Source of the DNA: CAVRUD01 sp963849635
GTDB taxonomy: Bacteria > Chloroflexota > Chloroflexia > Thermomicrobiales > UBA6265
NCBI GenBank assembly: GCA_963849635.1
Contig: CAWKIA010000013.1
Location: 69,668-133,667, forward strand
DNA length: 64,000 nt
Direction of reading: 5' to 3'
The stretch's first letter is position 1. Each line of letters starts with the position of its first letter. The translations under genes were made by a program, and so were the position numbers. Positions 9,379 through 18,737 of the stretch are shown here, one piece after another. The notes beneath the pieces are model-generated. The model was not told the DNA's origin. It was given only the letters and a program-made list of their open reading frames with translations, and ran no database searches.

Positions 9379-9825
9379 CTAGCGTCCGGCTGACCTTGCG
9401 CTTGAGGCGGCTCGACGGCCGCTGTTCTTCGCCCTTGGCTGGAAGTCTTCCAGCAGCCGGTGCAGGGCGGCCCGGCAGATGTCGTTCTTGGACACGGAGA
9501 GGTCATAGTCCCATTTGAGGGCGGCGCGCAGCTCATCGAGGGCCTTGGTCTCGTCGGTGGACAGGCGCAGGGAATCGCGGGAGGCGGTGGGCCGGTTGAT
9601 ATCAAATCCGGCGTGCGTGCGGGGCGTCTCACCTGACGTCGTGACGCTGTGACGTCGTGACGTCATGACGTCGGATTGGTTGGCTGGCTCTGGGTTGACC
9701 GGCGCCGCTGGGGTCAATCGGATCGGGTGCTTGCGGCTGGGACTTCGGCGGGACTGGCGGAAGAAGGCCGAGGCGCCGGCGAGCTCGTTGGCGAGCTTGT
9801 CGGGGTTGGGGCGCTGCTTGCTCAT
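9379..9825 (-). CDS. Ribbon-helix-helix-like partition/DNA-binding protein
   Basis: The ATG at 9823-9825 overlaps the stop of the ParA gene (ATGA), which fixes the start and indicates coupled translation. The 148-residue product has a long disordered N-terminus (SKQRPNPDKLANELAGASA) and a C-terminal domain with a strand and two helices (DSLRLSTDETKALDELRAAL, then SVSKNDICRAALHRLLEDF), the pattern of a CopG/ParG/omega-type ribbon-helix-helix. Such proteins work with a ParA ATPase and bind tandem 7-8 bp repeats. Array 3 lies inside this gene and is translated as part of the linker (SDVMTSRRHSVTTSG). Role as the centromere-binding partner is inferred. Confidence 0.6.
   Translation of the reverse strand: MSKQRPNPDKLANELAGASAFFRQSRRSPSRKHPIRLTPAAPVNPEPANQSDVMTSRRHSVTTSGETPRTHAGFDINRPTASRDSLRLSTDETKALDELRAALKWDYDLSVSKNDICRAALHRLLEDFQPRAKNSGRRAASSARSAGR
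9634..9673. repeat. Array 3: five tandem copies of the 8-bp unit, inside a gene
   Basis: Five perfect-period units (TGACGTCG, TGACGCTG, TGACGTCG, TGACGTCA, TGACGTCG) lie within the coding sequence of the ribbon-helix-helix protein. The repeats are therefore under both DNA-binding and protein-coding constraint, unless the linker they encode is free to vary. Confidence 0.7.
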
Positions 9826-10575
9826 ACGCCGAAGATCTCCGTGATCAGGTTGTCGTAGGCCCGGGCGCTCTTGGACTGCGGGGCTGTAGGCGAAGATGTC
9901 CTGCTGCTTGAAGTGGGCATCCCGGATATCGACGTTCTTGGGGATGACCGTGTTGAGCACGTCGTCGGTGTAGGTCTGGCGCAGGATCTTGAGGCAGGTG
10001 GCCGAGTTGATGGTCGGCTCGCTCATGGTGAAGACGAACCCGCCAGCTTGAGCTCGGGGTTGAAGTACTCCCGGACGTTCTGGATCGATTTGCCCAGCTG
10101 CACCGTCGAATCGAGCTCGAAGTAGCCGGGGGAGACCACGACCAGGACCTCGATCGCGAGGCGGTGAAGGCGTTGATGGTCAGCCAGGAGAGCGCCGGGG
10201 GACAGTCGATGATGACTCGTCGAACTGTCGTTGAGCTTCTCGAGCTCGGTGCTTGACCCGGGCCTCGCGGTGATCGATGGCCGAGGTCAGCTCGATATCG
10301 GTGTTGGACAGCAGGATGTGGGCCGGGACGATGTCGAGATTGGGGACGTAGGTCGGGTGGATCGGCAGCGGTTTGCGCTCCAGGATGGTGGCGTAGAGCG
10401 TCTGGTCGGCGTCGATCTCTTGGTAGTTGGGGAGCAGGACTTTGGAGGAGTTGGCCTGGGAGTCGGTGTCGATCAGGAGGACGCGTTTGCCCTTGCGGGC
10501 GAGGCCGGCGGCGAGGGAGATCGAGGTGGTGGTTTTGCCCGTCCCACCCTTCTGCGAGGCAACAGAGAGAATCAT
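9822..10575 (-). CDS. parA: ParA-type partition ATPase (frameshifted)
   Basis: The ATG at 10575 begins MILSVASQKGGTGKTTTSIS, a deviant Walker A motif (KGGTGKTT) diagnostic of ParA/Soj ATPases; the frame also carries RVLLIDTDSQANSS (Walker A-prime). The frame changes near 10210, where the ADP-contacting IDCPPALS motif can be read, and again near 10030; from there it reads PTINSATCLKILRQTYTDDV and PKNVDIRDAHFKQQDIFAY, then after a last shift RAYDNLITEIFGV with TGA at 9822-9824. About 250 residues, the usual ParA length. The stop overlaps the start of the ribbon-helix-helix gene, giving a standard partition operon. An upstream in-frame ATG at 10623 is possible but less likely. Confidence 0.75.
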
Positions 10576-10700
10576 GGTGTCAATCGCTGGCGAAGCCTGC
10601 TCAAGAGGGTTTTCGCGCAGCATTTCCTTATAGATCGTAATGCATCCATAGTGGCAAAGCGCGGGAATCTGTCAACTGCGGCCTTCGTATCTCAGACAAA

Positions 10701-10740
10701 ATTGCCGCTTGACCCGCCCGTTCTGGCGCGGGTGTATGAT
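10701..10740 (+). promoter_or_regulatory. Possible promoter with a 13-bp element shared with the integrase promoter
   Basis: TTGACC at 10709-10714 and TATGAT at 10735-10740 resemble -35 and -10 boxes, though the 20-base gap is long. The -35 box is part of ATTGCCGCTTGAC (10701-10713), which recurs exactly at 17706-17718 upstream of the recombinase. Divergent from parA; would serve the ArdC operon. Confidence 0.3.
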
Positions 10741-11059
10741 CGATCTACCCAAACACAACCCGAAGGCAAGGCACCGCCGATCATCTGGGATCGCGCCCTG
10801 GATGACCCGGTTTGGCAGGCTGATCAGCTGCGATCGTGGACCCACGATCAGGTGCGCCTTCGTTGCGCTGGGCATCTCCGGGACACGGGCGCGCACCGCT
10901 TCCGGAGCGCTGTCAGCGATCAGGTGGCGCGTTGGGGACAGGGGACGGGATGGGGGATCGGCGGATGGCCGGTCTCCCATCCCCAGCCTGGTGATGCGTT
11001 TTCTCCCTCTCCTGGTGCCCGCGAGGAGCGTGGGCAGCAGCCGGAAGGAGAAGACACCG

Positions 11060-11948
11060 GTGGAGGCACCTGCACAACCGAACGAGGGATTGACCCGTCA
11101 GGAGCACCGCAGCCTGGCGCTGACCGCGACGATGGACGGCGCGATCGAGCGGCTGGCCGAGCAGTTGGGCCAAGGGCACAGCCAGGGGTACCAGGAGTTC
11201 TTGGCGTTCTACAGCCGCTTCTGGACCTACTCCGTGCGCAACACCATGCTGATCCACGCCCAGTGCCCGCAGGCGACGCGCTGCGCGGGGCTGCAGGCTG
11301 TGGAACAAGCTGGGCTACCGCGTGAAGCGGGGCGAGGCGGCGATCTGGATCTGGGCCCCGATCCTCAAGAAAGACACCGATCCCCAGACCGGGGAGGTGG
11401 CGGAGGCGGTGGTCGGGTTTCGTCCCGGCGCCGGTCTTCGACGCCTCCCAGCTGGTCGAGATCGAAGAGCGGCCGCTGCCCCAGCCCTTCCCGGTGCTCC
11501 CGGACGACGCGTCGGAGGCCTTTGCCCTGTGCGTGGCCAAGGTGCGCGCCCAGGGGATCACGGTCGAGGAGTCGACGAGCGTTACCGGCGGGGGTCCACG
11601 GGTTCTCCCAACCGGGGCGGATCGTGGTCGATGCGCGCTCAGGACAGCCGGAACCGGCTGTTTACCCTGGTCCACGAGGTGGTCCACCAGGTGTGGCACC
11701 ACGATTTGCAAGACCCTGCGGCCACCCGGCAGCAGCTGGAGTTCGAGGCCGAGAGCGTCTCGTTCGTGGTGGCGGCGGTGATGGGGCTGGAGCACCCCAG
11801 CGCCCGGGACTACCTGCTGACCTACCAGACGACCGCCGAGCAACTCAAGCGCTCGCTGGCGGTGATCCAGGTGATGGTGCGGCAGGTGCTGCGCCTCCTG
11901 GAGCTGCCCTTCGACGTCATGCACCAACCGGAGGCCCTGGCGGCCTGA
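11060..11948 (+). CDS. ArdC-like antirestriction protein with metallopeptidase motif (frameshifted)
   Basis: The GTG at 11060 has AAGGAG at 11045-11050 (9-base spacing). The N-terminal half reads EQLGQGHSQGYQEFLAFYSR and YSVRNTMLIHAQCPQAT, then after a shift near 11300 LGYRVKRGEAAIWIWAPILK: the ssDNA-binding ArdC N-terminal domain. After shifts near 11420 and 11600 the C-terminal part reads NRLFTLVHEVVHQVWHHD, an HExxH-type zinc peptidase motif (HEVVH), and ends at 11948. ArdC proteins protect incoming plasmid DNA from host restriction during conjugation, which fits the element. Joined length is about 295 residues, near the family norm. Confidence 0.65.
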
Positions 11949-12092
11949 ATCTAGTCGCCAGCCCCTACCCCCGGCGCCTTTGGACCCACCGGTCCAGGGG
12001 CGCCTTTCTCTGTTGCGGCTGGCAGGTCTGCCGGACCGTTCCCGGCGGGCCACCAACCGCCGACGGTGGGCGAGAAGGAAGGAGGTGGATCC

Positions 12093-12889
12093 ATGAACCC
12101 GCTCACCGATACTCTGGTGGCGACTGTTCGTCAATCGCTGCGATGGAGCACTTCGAGAGTCGAAGGGCGGGTGGCGGTTTGACCCGACGCCCTTGACCAA
12201 GAACGAGCTGGACCAGGCCCTGCGCGGGCGGCACCCGCTCGGGGTCTACGCCACCGATAGTCAGGGACTCGCTCGCTGGCTTTGCCTGGACGCCGACGAC
12301 TGAGGTCGGTCGCGACGCTCTGACGTCGTTATCCCAGACCATGGAGCCGGGGACATATCTCTTTGAACCCAGTCGCCGGGGCGCCCACCTGTGGCGGTTC
12401 TGTCCGCCCACGCCCTGGAGAGCGGTCCGGGCCTACGGCGAGCACCTGCTCGATCGGGCAGGGATCCGCTGCGAGGTCTTCCCGAAGGGGGAAGGTCGAA
12501 CCGGGGTGCGGTTGCCGCTCACACCGCACCCGAAGACCGGGCAGACCTACCCGGTGATCGATCCGACAACCGGCGAGATCCTATCGGTCGAGGCGCTGCA
12601 AGAGCTTCGCCCGGCCCAATTGCCTGAGGCCCCGCCGCGACGGGAGTTGGGCGGACCGAGGACAGACGTTAGCGGACGGGGCGACTTCGTCAGCCTCTTC
12701 CAGGAGGCCGAGCGCTTCACCAGGCTGCGCCAGTACGGCCCAGAACGCGCCGTGGGTCGGTGCCCGTTTCATGATGACCGCCGCCCGAGTTTTTCGATTC
12801 TGGGCGGCTTCTGGCGCTGCTGGGCGGGGTGCGGGGAAGGGGGGATCGCGGCCTTTCGCCGCCAAGTAGAACTGAGAGGATGGAGGTGA
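12093..12889 (+). CDS. Archaeo-eukaryotic-type primase with C-terminal CHC2 zinc finger (frameshifted)
   Basis: The ATG at 12093 is preceded by AAGGAGGT (spacing about 7). After one base is removed near 12115 the frame reads LFVNRCDGALRESKGGWRFD and HPLGVYATDSQGLARWLCLD, ending in DADD: the metal-binding strand of an AEP primase-polymerase. A frame change near 12300 leads to EPGTYLFEPSRRGAHLWRF and VFPKGEGRTGVRLPL, the remaining palm-domain blocks. The C-terminus reads GRCPFHDDRRPSF and RCWAGCGEGG, a CxxH...CxxxC zinc finger like that of DnaG (CHC2). About 265 residues. It would prime replication of the element. The AEP fold plus CHC2 finger in one chain is less common than either alone. Confidence 0.6.
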
Positions 12890-12891
12890 CG

Positions 12892-13119
12892 ATGACGATG
12901 CAGTTTCGACAACCCAACAATCTGGCCCGCGCCATGCACCAGGTCATGAACGACCTGCTGGGTGGCCAGACGATCAGTTTGCAGTTTGGCTCGGAGGCGG
13001 AGGTCCACCACGTGCTGGGGATCCTCAACGAGGTGGCCATCAGCCGGCGGGTACGGATTTCGGTTCGCTCGACCGGTGCGCGCACGCTGGAAATTTCGCT
13101 CGATGACAGTGCTGCCTAG
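12892..13119 (+). CDS. Small hypothetical protein after the primase
   Basis: The ATG at 12892 (or 12898) follows GGAGGTGAC at 12882-12890, which overlaps the primase stop, so the two are probably coupled. It encodes about 75 residues (MTMQFRQPNNLARAMHQVMN, then LQFGSEAEVHHVLGILNEV) with a helix followed by an alpha/beta part. I recognise no family. A strong terminator follows directly, so this is the last gene of the ArdC-primase operon. Confidence 0.5.
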   Translation: MTMQFRQPNNLARAMHQVMNDLLGGQTISLQFGSEAEVHHVLGILNEVAISRRVRISVRSTGARTLEISLDDSAA

Positions 13120-13131
13120 CGAAGCACAACG

Positions 13132-13159
13132 AGGCCCCTCATCGCCGAGGGGCCTTTTT
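13132..13159 (+). terminator. Rho-independent terminator of the ArdC-primase operon
   Basis: A perfect 9-bp stem (AGGCCCCTC at 13132-13140, GAGGGGCCT at 13147-13155) with a 6-base loop is followed by a T run (13155-13159). It lies 12 bases after the stop of the preceding gene. Confidence 0.85.
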
Positions 13160-13239
13160 CTTGTCTGGAAAACCCGGCACCTAGGCCTTGGGCCGTTGCG
13201 CTTCCACGTATCGTCGCAAGACCTGGTTCATTTGCGTCC

Positions 13240-13427
13240 GGTAGCCCGAGCCCTGGTCTTTGAACCACCGGTCCTGGGCCCAGAATGTCGAGCTGTGGCG
13301 GCTGGATGAGGCCCTTGACTTCGACTCGATCTGGCTGAAGCACCACTTCTACTCGCTCGGAGAGAGCCTCGACCACGACGCAGTTCGAGGCCTCGACGAC
13401 ACAGCAAATGCACAGCCCGTACTCTGA
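13240..13427 (+). pseudogene. Short open remnant downstream of the terminator
   Basis: A frame without an obvious start reads AQNVELWRLDEALDFDSIWL, then KHHFYSLGESLDHDAVRGLD, and ends with TGA at 13425-13427. Amino-acid usage looks like real protein, but no start codon with ribosome-binding site and no family is seen. It may be the end of a truncated gene. Confidence 0.2.
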
Positions 13428-13571
13428 CGAGTCGTGGGGAGGGGGAGGGAATGAAAACCCCGTGCGATAAAGTCCCTCAGACTAGAGCGTAGATACAAGA
13501 TAGGATCGAGCGAAGCCGCAACCTATCTCGTCCAAGGCGCCGCCAATTTAGGGTAGAGGAGGCCCATCACT

Positions 13572-16200
13572 TCAAGGTGCTACACCATCGGCGGCTCGAC
13601 GTCGATCAACAGAAAATGTTAGGGCTGGGCTTAGCGGCATCCCACCAGCGTCCGGCTCGCCGGTCGCGCCCGAACTGCGTCCCCTAATTTTCCGGGGGCC
13701 GAGGTGGGCGAACGCGCGCCAAACTATAGTCGGCGATTCGCGGATGCCGCCTGGCGGCAACGGCGACCCATTGCGACTGCCCGCCGATTCCCCGCAAAGA
13801 CCGAACCCGGTTGTTCGCCCCGATGCGAGAAACGTGCGGACCGCTTCGAGGCTCAGTGGCGGCGCGAGGTGGTATCCCTGCGCCCAGTCGACCCCGACGT
13901 CGATCGCCCCCTGCAACTGCTCCCCCGTCTCGATCCCTTCTGCCGTGACGTCCATCCCGAGCGTATGGGCCAGCGAGACGATCGACTCGACAACCGCACG
14001 GTCGGCTCCCGTCGCCGAAAGGCCGCTTGCGAACGAGCGGTCGATCTTGAGCGTGTCGATCGGCAACCGCGGCAAGTACGAGAGAGACGTGTACCCGGTC
14101 CCGAAGTCGTCGATTGCCAGCTGCACCCCAAGCTCTTTCAGTTCGAGCAACACGTGGTGATCGGACTCCTCCTCGTTGACAAGGATGCTCTCGGTGACCT
14201 CGAGCCTGAGAAGGTTGGCTGGGAACCCCGTCTCGCGGAGGATACGCCTCACCTGGTTGGCAAAGTCGGGATCCCGGAGTTGGCGGACGGAGACGTTGAC
14301 CCCGATTCTCAGTGGCGTTGCCTCGCCGCCGAGTTCCTGCCATTCCCTGCCCTGACGACACGCTTCGGTCAGAACCCATGCACCGATCGCGACGATCGAG
14401 CCCGTCTCTTCGGCGAGCGGGATGAAATCGAGCGGCAGGTGGGTGATCTCCTGTCCTCGGCGCCACCGTAATAATGCTTCGCAGCCGACGACTCGGCCGG
14501 TCGGCAGCTCGAACTCCGGTTGGTAGTAGAGGCGAAACTCGCTGCGGTCGACCGCGGTCTTGAGGGCGGTCCCCATCTCTAATCGCGCCAGCACCCTGGC
14601 CTGCATCGCCGTCTCGAACACGCTCCAGCCGCACTTCGTTTCCTTCGCGTGGTACAGAGCGGTGTCCGCCGCCCGCAGGAGATCTTCGGGCCGCATGAGC
14701 CTCGGGCCGTTGACGGCGATGCCGATACTGGCGCCGATGGTCGCTTCGGTCCCTTTCAGGCGGAACGGCGCGGTGAACGCGGCGATGATCCGCCGGGCCA
14801 CGTCGGTTGCCTGTGCGATCGTGGTTGACGCCAGGAGTATGACAAACTCATCCCCTCCGACGCGAGCGACGGTGTCGGCAGCTCGCGTCACCGAAACCAG
14901 TCGCCGCCCGGCTTCGACCAGGGCGCAGTCGCCGGCGTCGTGCCCGAGTCCGTCGTTGACAAGTTTGAACCCGTCGAGATCCACGAACAACACCGCCACC
15001 GACGATCGGCGGTCAGGCGCCGCCAGAGCCGCTGCTAACCGGTCGAACAAACGGGCGCGATTGGGGAGCTCCGTTAAGGGATCGTGGGAGGCTTGGTAGG
15101 CGAGCTGAGATTCCAGCATCCAGCGCTCGGAAATATCCTGGAGTGTGCCGGCGATCCGGACTTTCTGGCCCTCCTCGACCACCACCGTTCCTTGCTGATA
15201 CACCATTCGCTCGGCACCATCCGGAGCTCGGACCCGATGGCGGAGGGCGAACGGATCGCCCCGGCGGATAGCGTCGTGCACCGTCCGGTCGACGGTCTCG
15301 CGATCGTCCGGATGGACGGCGCGCAGGAACGCGTCGAACGTCGGGGTGACCGCGCCGGGGGCAAGGCCGAGAATCCGGAACGTCTCGTCCGACCAGCGAT
15401 GGTCGCCGGTCGTCAGGTTCCATCCCCAGCTGCCCAGTCTCGCCAGGCGTTGGGCCTCCATCAGGCTGGCGTCGCTGATCCGGAGATCGTCCTCCGCATT
15501 GCGACGCAGGCCGATGTTGCGCCTGAGCAGGCCGGCGATGATGACGACCAAACCCACCAGCAGGGGCAGGGTCCACGGGGCGGCGTCGATCAGGATGGCC
15601 GCAATGATCCCAACGCCGACCTGGGCCAGGTAGAGATAGCCCTCTTCGCGGTTCGCGTGGAGAACGGTGTCAAGCCAGAGCCTGACGGGGGGCACGCCCG
15701 TCTCCAGGGCCACGGCGGTCGTCACGGACAGGTTGGTAATGAGGAAGATGGCGGCGCTGGCGACCAGGACGAGTGCCAGCACGGGCGGATCGCCGGGTGA
15801 GTCGCCGCTGATCCGTCCATCAGCTCCGGTTACGATCACCCCCCCGACAGCGGCCTGCAGCATGGTCTGGGCGGCATTGAACGCGGACTGGGCCGGATCC
15901 TGCCGGCGGATCACCTGCGCCAGGAGGGTTCCGGCTCCGACGGCGATCATTGCCGCTGCGGGCTGGAGCAGGATGATCGCGGCCACGACGACGCTCGTAT
16001 CGAGATACAGCTTCCGCTTGAACGAGAGGGGAAAAGGTACGAGCCACGCGAGTGTCATCAAGCCGGCGAGGACGACGGCCAAGGCCAGGTCCGACGGAGC
16101 AAGTGGGTCGGCACGGAGGACGGCGAGCGATCGTTAAGCAGGCGACGACGAGGACGAGCCCCGCGACGTAGATCCTGACCGACCATGGGAGATGGGTCAT
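13572..16200 (-). CDS. Membrane PAS-GGDEF-EAL cyclic-di-GMP protein, copy 1
   Basis: The product makes and/or degrades cyclic di-GMP. The start is the ATG at 16200 (MTHLPWSVRIYVAGLVLVVA); one frame change near 16135 joins this to the long frame. An N-terminal membrane domain of about six segments (KRKLYLDTSVVVAAIILLQP) is followed by a PAS domain (about 15480-15110; GSWGWNLTTGDHRWSDETF), a GGDEF domain with intact RVGGDEFVILL (about 14860) and an EAL domain with EALLRW (about 14480), DDFGTGYTSL and TAEGIETGEQ. Both catalytic signatures are intact. The last 60 codons (13572-13760) have no family match and may be read-through past a lost stop. The small secreted protein just upstream (16343-16859) is probably co-transcribed. 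Confidence 0.85.
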
Positions 16201-16342
16201 GCCGGACTCCTCACCGACAGTGGCGGAACGCCCGGCCGTCTATCGCGCGATTGGGCGCTGGCGCCAATGGAGTCTCCGCCTACACGTGGTCGCGCGGTCC
16301 AGTCCCTGACCCCTAGATCCCGTGACGACCGGTACGTCGTGC

Positions 16343-16859
16343 CTAGAGCACCACGCGGACGGAGATCCAGTCGTTGGCGGTCCCCTCCACTGTCACTGGT
16401 GCCAGGATACCGAGGATCCGCGGGGCGAACTCGACCAAGACCGGCATCGCATCGTCAGTCGCCGGAACGAAGACCTCGATCCGTAAGTCGATGCCTCCGG
16501 CACCGAGCTTGAGCGACGGCGACTGCTCGAACGCGACGATCTCACCCCGGCCGAAGCCAAGTGTGCTGAGGATCAGCATGGCGTGGACGTCTCGCGGTGT
16601 CGTGACGACGATCTGGGTCGGTCCCGTCACCTTCAGGGGAGCATCAAGCGGGGCGCTGACGAAGACGTCGGCGACGGCCCCGTCGACCATGATGAGCGGA
16701 TCCGTTCGGCACCAGCCCACGCCCGCTGCGGCGCCGGACGCCGAGTAGACCGTGAGGACCGCCATCACGGCGAGCGCCCACCGCACCGATGGGCAGACGG
16801 TCCTGCACCGGCAGCCTTGGTGATGACCCTGTGAGGCTCGGGTCCAGCGTGTCCGACAT
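16343..16859 (-). CDS. Small secreted beta-sandwich-like protein paired with GGDEF-EAL protein, copy 1
   Basis: The start is the ATG at 16857-16859 (MSDTLDPSLTGSSPRLPVQ) behind a GAGGGAG site. After a frame change near 16790 comes a signal peptide (WALAVMAVLTVYSASGAAA) and then the mature chain beginning GVGWCRTDPLIMVDGAVADV. The rest is strand-rich (TQIVVTTPRDVHAMLILS, LRIEVFVPATDDAMPVLVEF) and ends ISVRVVL. It is related over its length to the protein at 62787-63241 (CRxDP near the start, FVPA.D..PV, V.G, VR.L end). Both precede a membrane GGDEF-EAL gene, so a role as an exported partner or sensor for that protein is a reasonable inference. The family is unknown to me. Confidence 0.65.
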
Positions 16860-16956
16860 GGTGCACTCCCTCTCTGCCAAGCAGTGGCACTCAGAATCGC
16901 GCCGGCGCGATCTGCTCTGGTGCTGTCGTGGTTAGTTAGTTGGCAAATTTGAGAAT

Positions 16957-16966
16957 TGTCGACAAC
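16957..16966. promoter_or_regulatory. Perfect 10-bp palindrome upstream of the secreted-protein/GGDEF operon
   Basis: TTGTCGACAA is a perfect palindrome about 100 bases upstream of the 16859 start in an AT-richer patch. It could be an operator; nothing else supports it. Confidence 0.25.
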
Positions 16967-17713
16967 CTGAGTTGCCGTTTCTCGCGTACGCAAAGTCCAT
17001 ACCATCACTCTCCTTCTCGAAGGTCTCTGACCGATCAAGATCGCTGGTCGCGAACGGGCGGTCTCGTGGGCGGAATGGTCGGCTCCGCGCCCGCGCACTC
17101 CGAGGCTGGGTGCGACGAAGTACCGGAGCGGCGGAGTGCACAACCTTTCGCGCTGAAAATTTGCCCCGCCAGTCGTCTGAGGGACGTTTCCTCGGCTCCT
17201 CTACTCGCGTGGATTTCCCCGCACGTTGAATGACTGACCACACCGTCTCGTGCTGACGTCGATATCCGGCGCGAGTTTCCTCGGCGATCGTGTAACAGCG
17301 GGTGACCGGATCGTGATGAAGCCGCCTGAGGTCAAGCGGCGCGACCGTTCCACCTTCTCGGCCGCCCAGACACGCCAACCGGGCGGCAATTCGGCGCCTC
17401 GGCGATCACCACCCAGGCATGGACGTGACGCAAATGCGCAAGCGACCCCGTCGATTTAGCCGTCTCGCAGTCACCGCAACCCTCGTCCTACCATCCCTCG
17501 AGCCCCCAAGACAACCCACTTGACGCGGTCACGTTGGGGCGCCTACGAATTCGGCGCTCCTTCAGCGCGGGGCTCGATTCCGAGATCCTGGCCAGTAGGC
17601 AATGGAGAAGGGTGTCCGCTGCCAGGATTGTACCCAGGTGGGTGGGATAACGCCGTCAGCGGCGTGCCCCCTGATAACGTCCCTTATCGTGGCCACCCGG
17701 CCCCGATTGCCGC
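16967..17713. other. Intergenic stretch, no gene supported
   Basis: Short open frames are present on both strands but none has a ribosome-binding site, a coding-like composition or a recognisable motif. The region separates the GGDEF operon (leftward) from the recombinase (rightward) and could include attachment-site sequence, which I could not delimit. Confidence 0.35.
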
Positions 17714-17743
17714 TTGACGTCGCTCGTCTTGGTCCAAGATAAT
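17714..17743 (+). promoter_or_regulatory. Sigma-70-type promoter of the recombinase
   Basis: TTGACG (17714-17719) and GATAAT (17738-17743) are separated by 18 bases and lie 100 bases upstream of the start. The -35 box overlaps one copy of TGACGTCG, the unit of the partition arrays, and follows the 13-bp ATTGCCGCTTGAC shared with 10701-10713. Confidence 0.5.
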
Positions 17744-17842
17744 CAATCTACGCCCGCGTTATCATGCCCACTTTTTCCCCGGCCTCCGTTTGAGCCGAAT
17801 CCCTGGTCTTGCTATCGTGGATTCACCAAGGAGGCTTAAACT

Positions 17843-18737
17843 ATGACCACATCCAATCCATTACCCGTTCCGCCCCACTTCGCCGAGGCCATCGCCCGGT
17901 TCGTCCGCGTCCAGGAGGGCCGCAACCGCAGCCCGCAAACCCTGCGCGCCTACCGCTCGGACCTGGCCCAGCTGGCCGGCTGGCTCCACCAAGAGAACAC
18001 CCTGCTGGTCGATCCGGCCGACGTCACCACCGACGACCTGCACGAATTCCTCGCCGCCCTGGCCCACCGCGGCGTGTCGGGCACCTCCCGGGCCCGCAAG
18101 CTGGCGGCGATCCGCGAGTTCTACCGGTCGCTCCGACTCACCGGCCTTGTTGACCAATCGCCGGTGGACGGGGTAGACACGCCCCGGCGCGAGCGCAAGG
18201 CCCGGACCTACCTGACCCCCGAGGAATACAACCGGCTCCTGGCCGCGGCCGGCGCCCATCCCCGCGACTTTTGCATCCTGACGCTCTTCATCCAGACCGG
18301 GATCCGCATCAGCGAACTGTGCGAGCTGCGCCTGACGACATCGATCTCGACGCCGCCACCCTGACGGTCCGGATCGGCAAGGGCATGGCCGCGCGCACGA
18401 TCGAGCTGGAGAAGAAGGGCATCCGCGCCACCAAGACCTGGCTGGCCGTGCGCCCCTCGACCGCCTACGACCACCTCTTCCTCAACCGCGACGAGGAGCC
18501 GCTCAAGGAGTGGGGCGTGCGGGATCTGCTGAACAAATATTGTGAACAGGCCGGGATCTCCAAGCGGATCACGCCGCACTCGCTGCGCCACACCTTTGCC
18601 TCCTCCAAGGCCCAGTCGGGGTAAGCCCCTTCCAGCTCAAGGAGTGGCTGGGGCACGCCCGGCTGGACACGACCTCGATCTATGTCCATATGGCCAAGCA
18701 GAACGCCAAGAAGGTGATGGAGGCGACCAGTCTATGA
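17843..18737 (+). CDS. Tyrosine recombinase/integrase (XerC/D type, frameshifted)
   Basis: The ATG at 17843 follows AAGGAGG. An N-terminal SAM-like DNA-binding domain (NRSPQTLRAYRSDLAQLAGW, VSGTSRARKLAAIREFYRSL) precedes the catalytic domain. The first catalytic Arg is in FIQTGIRISELCEL (about 18290-18330); after a one-base shift near 18340 the frame reads DIDLDAATLTVRIGKG, LFLNRDEEPLKEW and TPHSLRHTFAS (His-x-x-Arg), and after another near 18620 EWLGHARLDTTSIYVH (second His and nucleophilic Tyr). All catalytic residues are present, so the breaks are likely technical. About 297 residues. It would integrate or excise the element that surrounds it. Confidence 0.8.
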
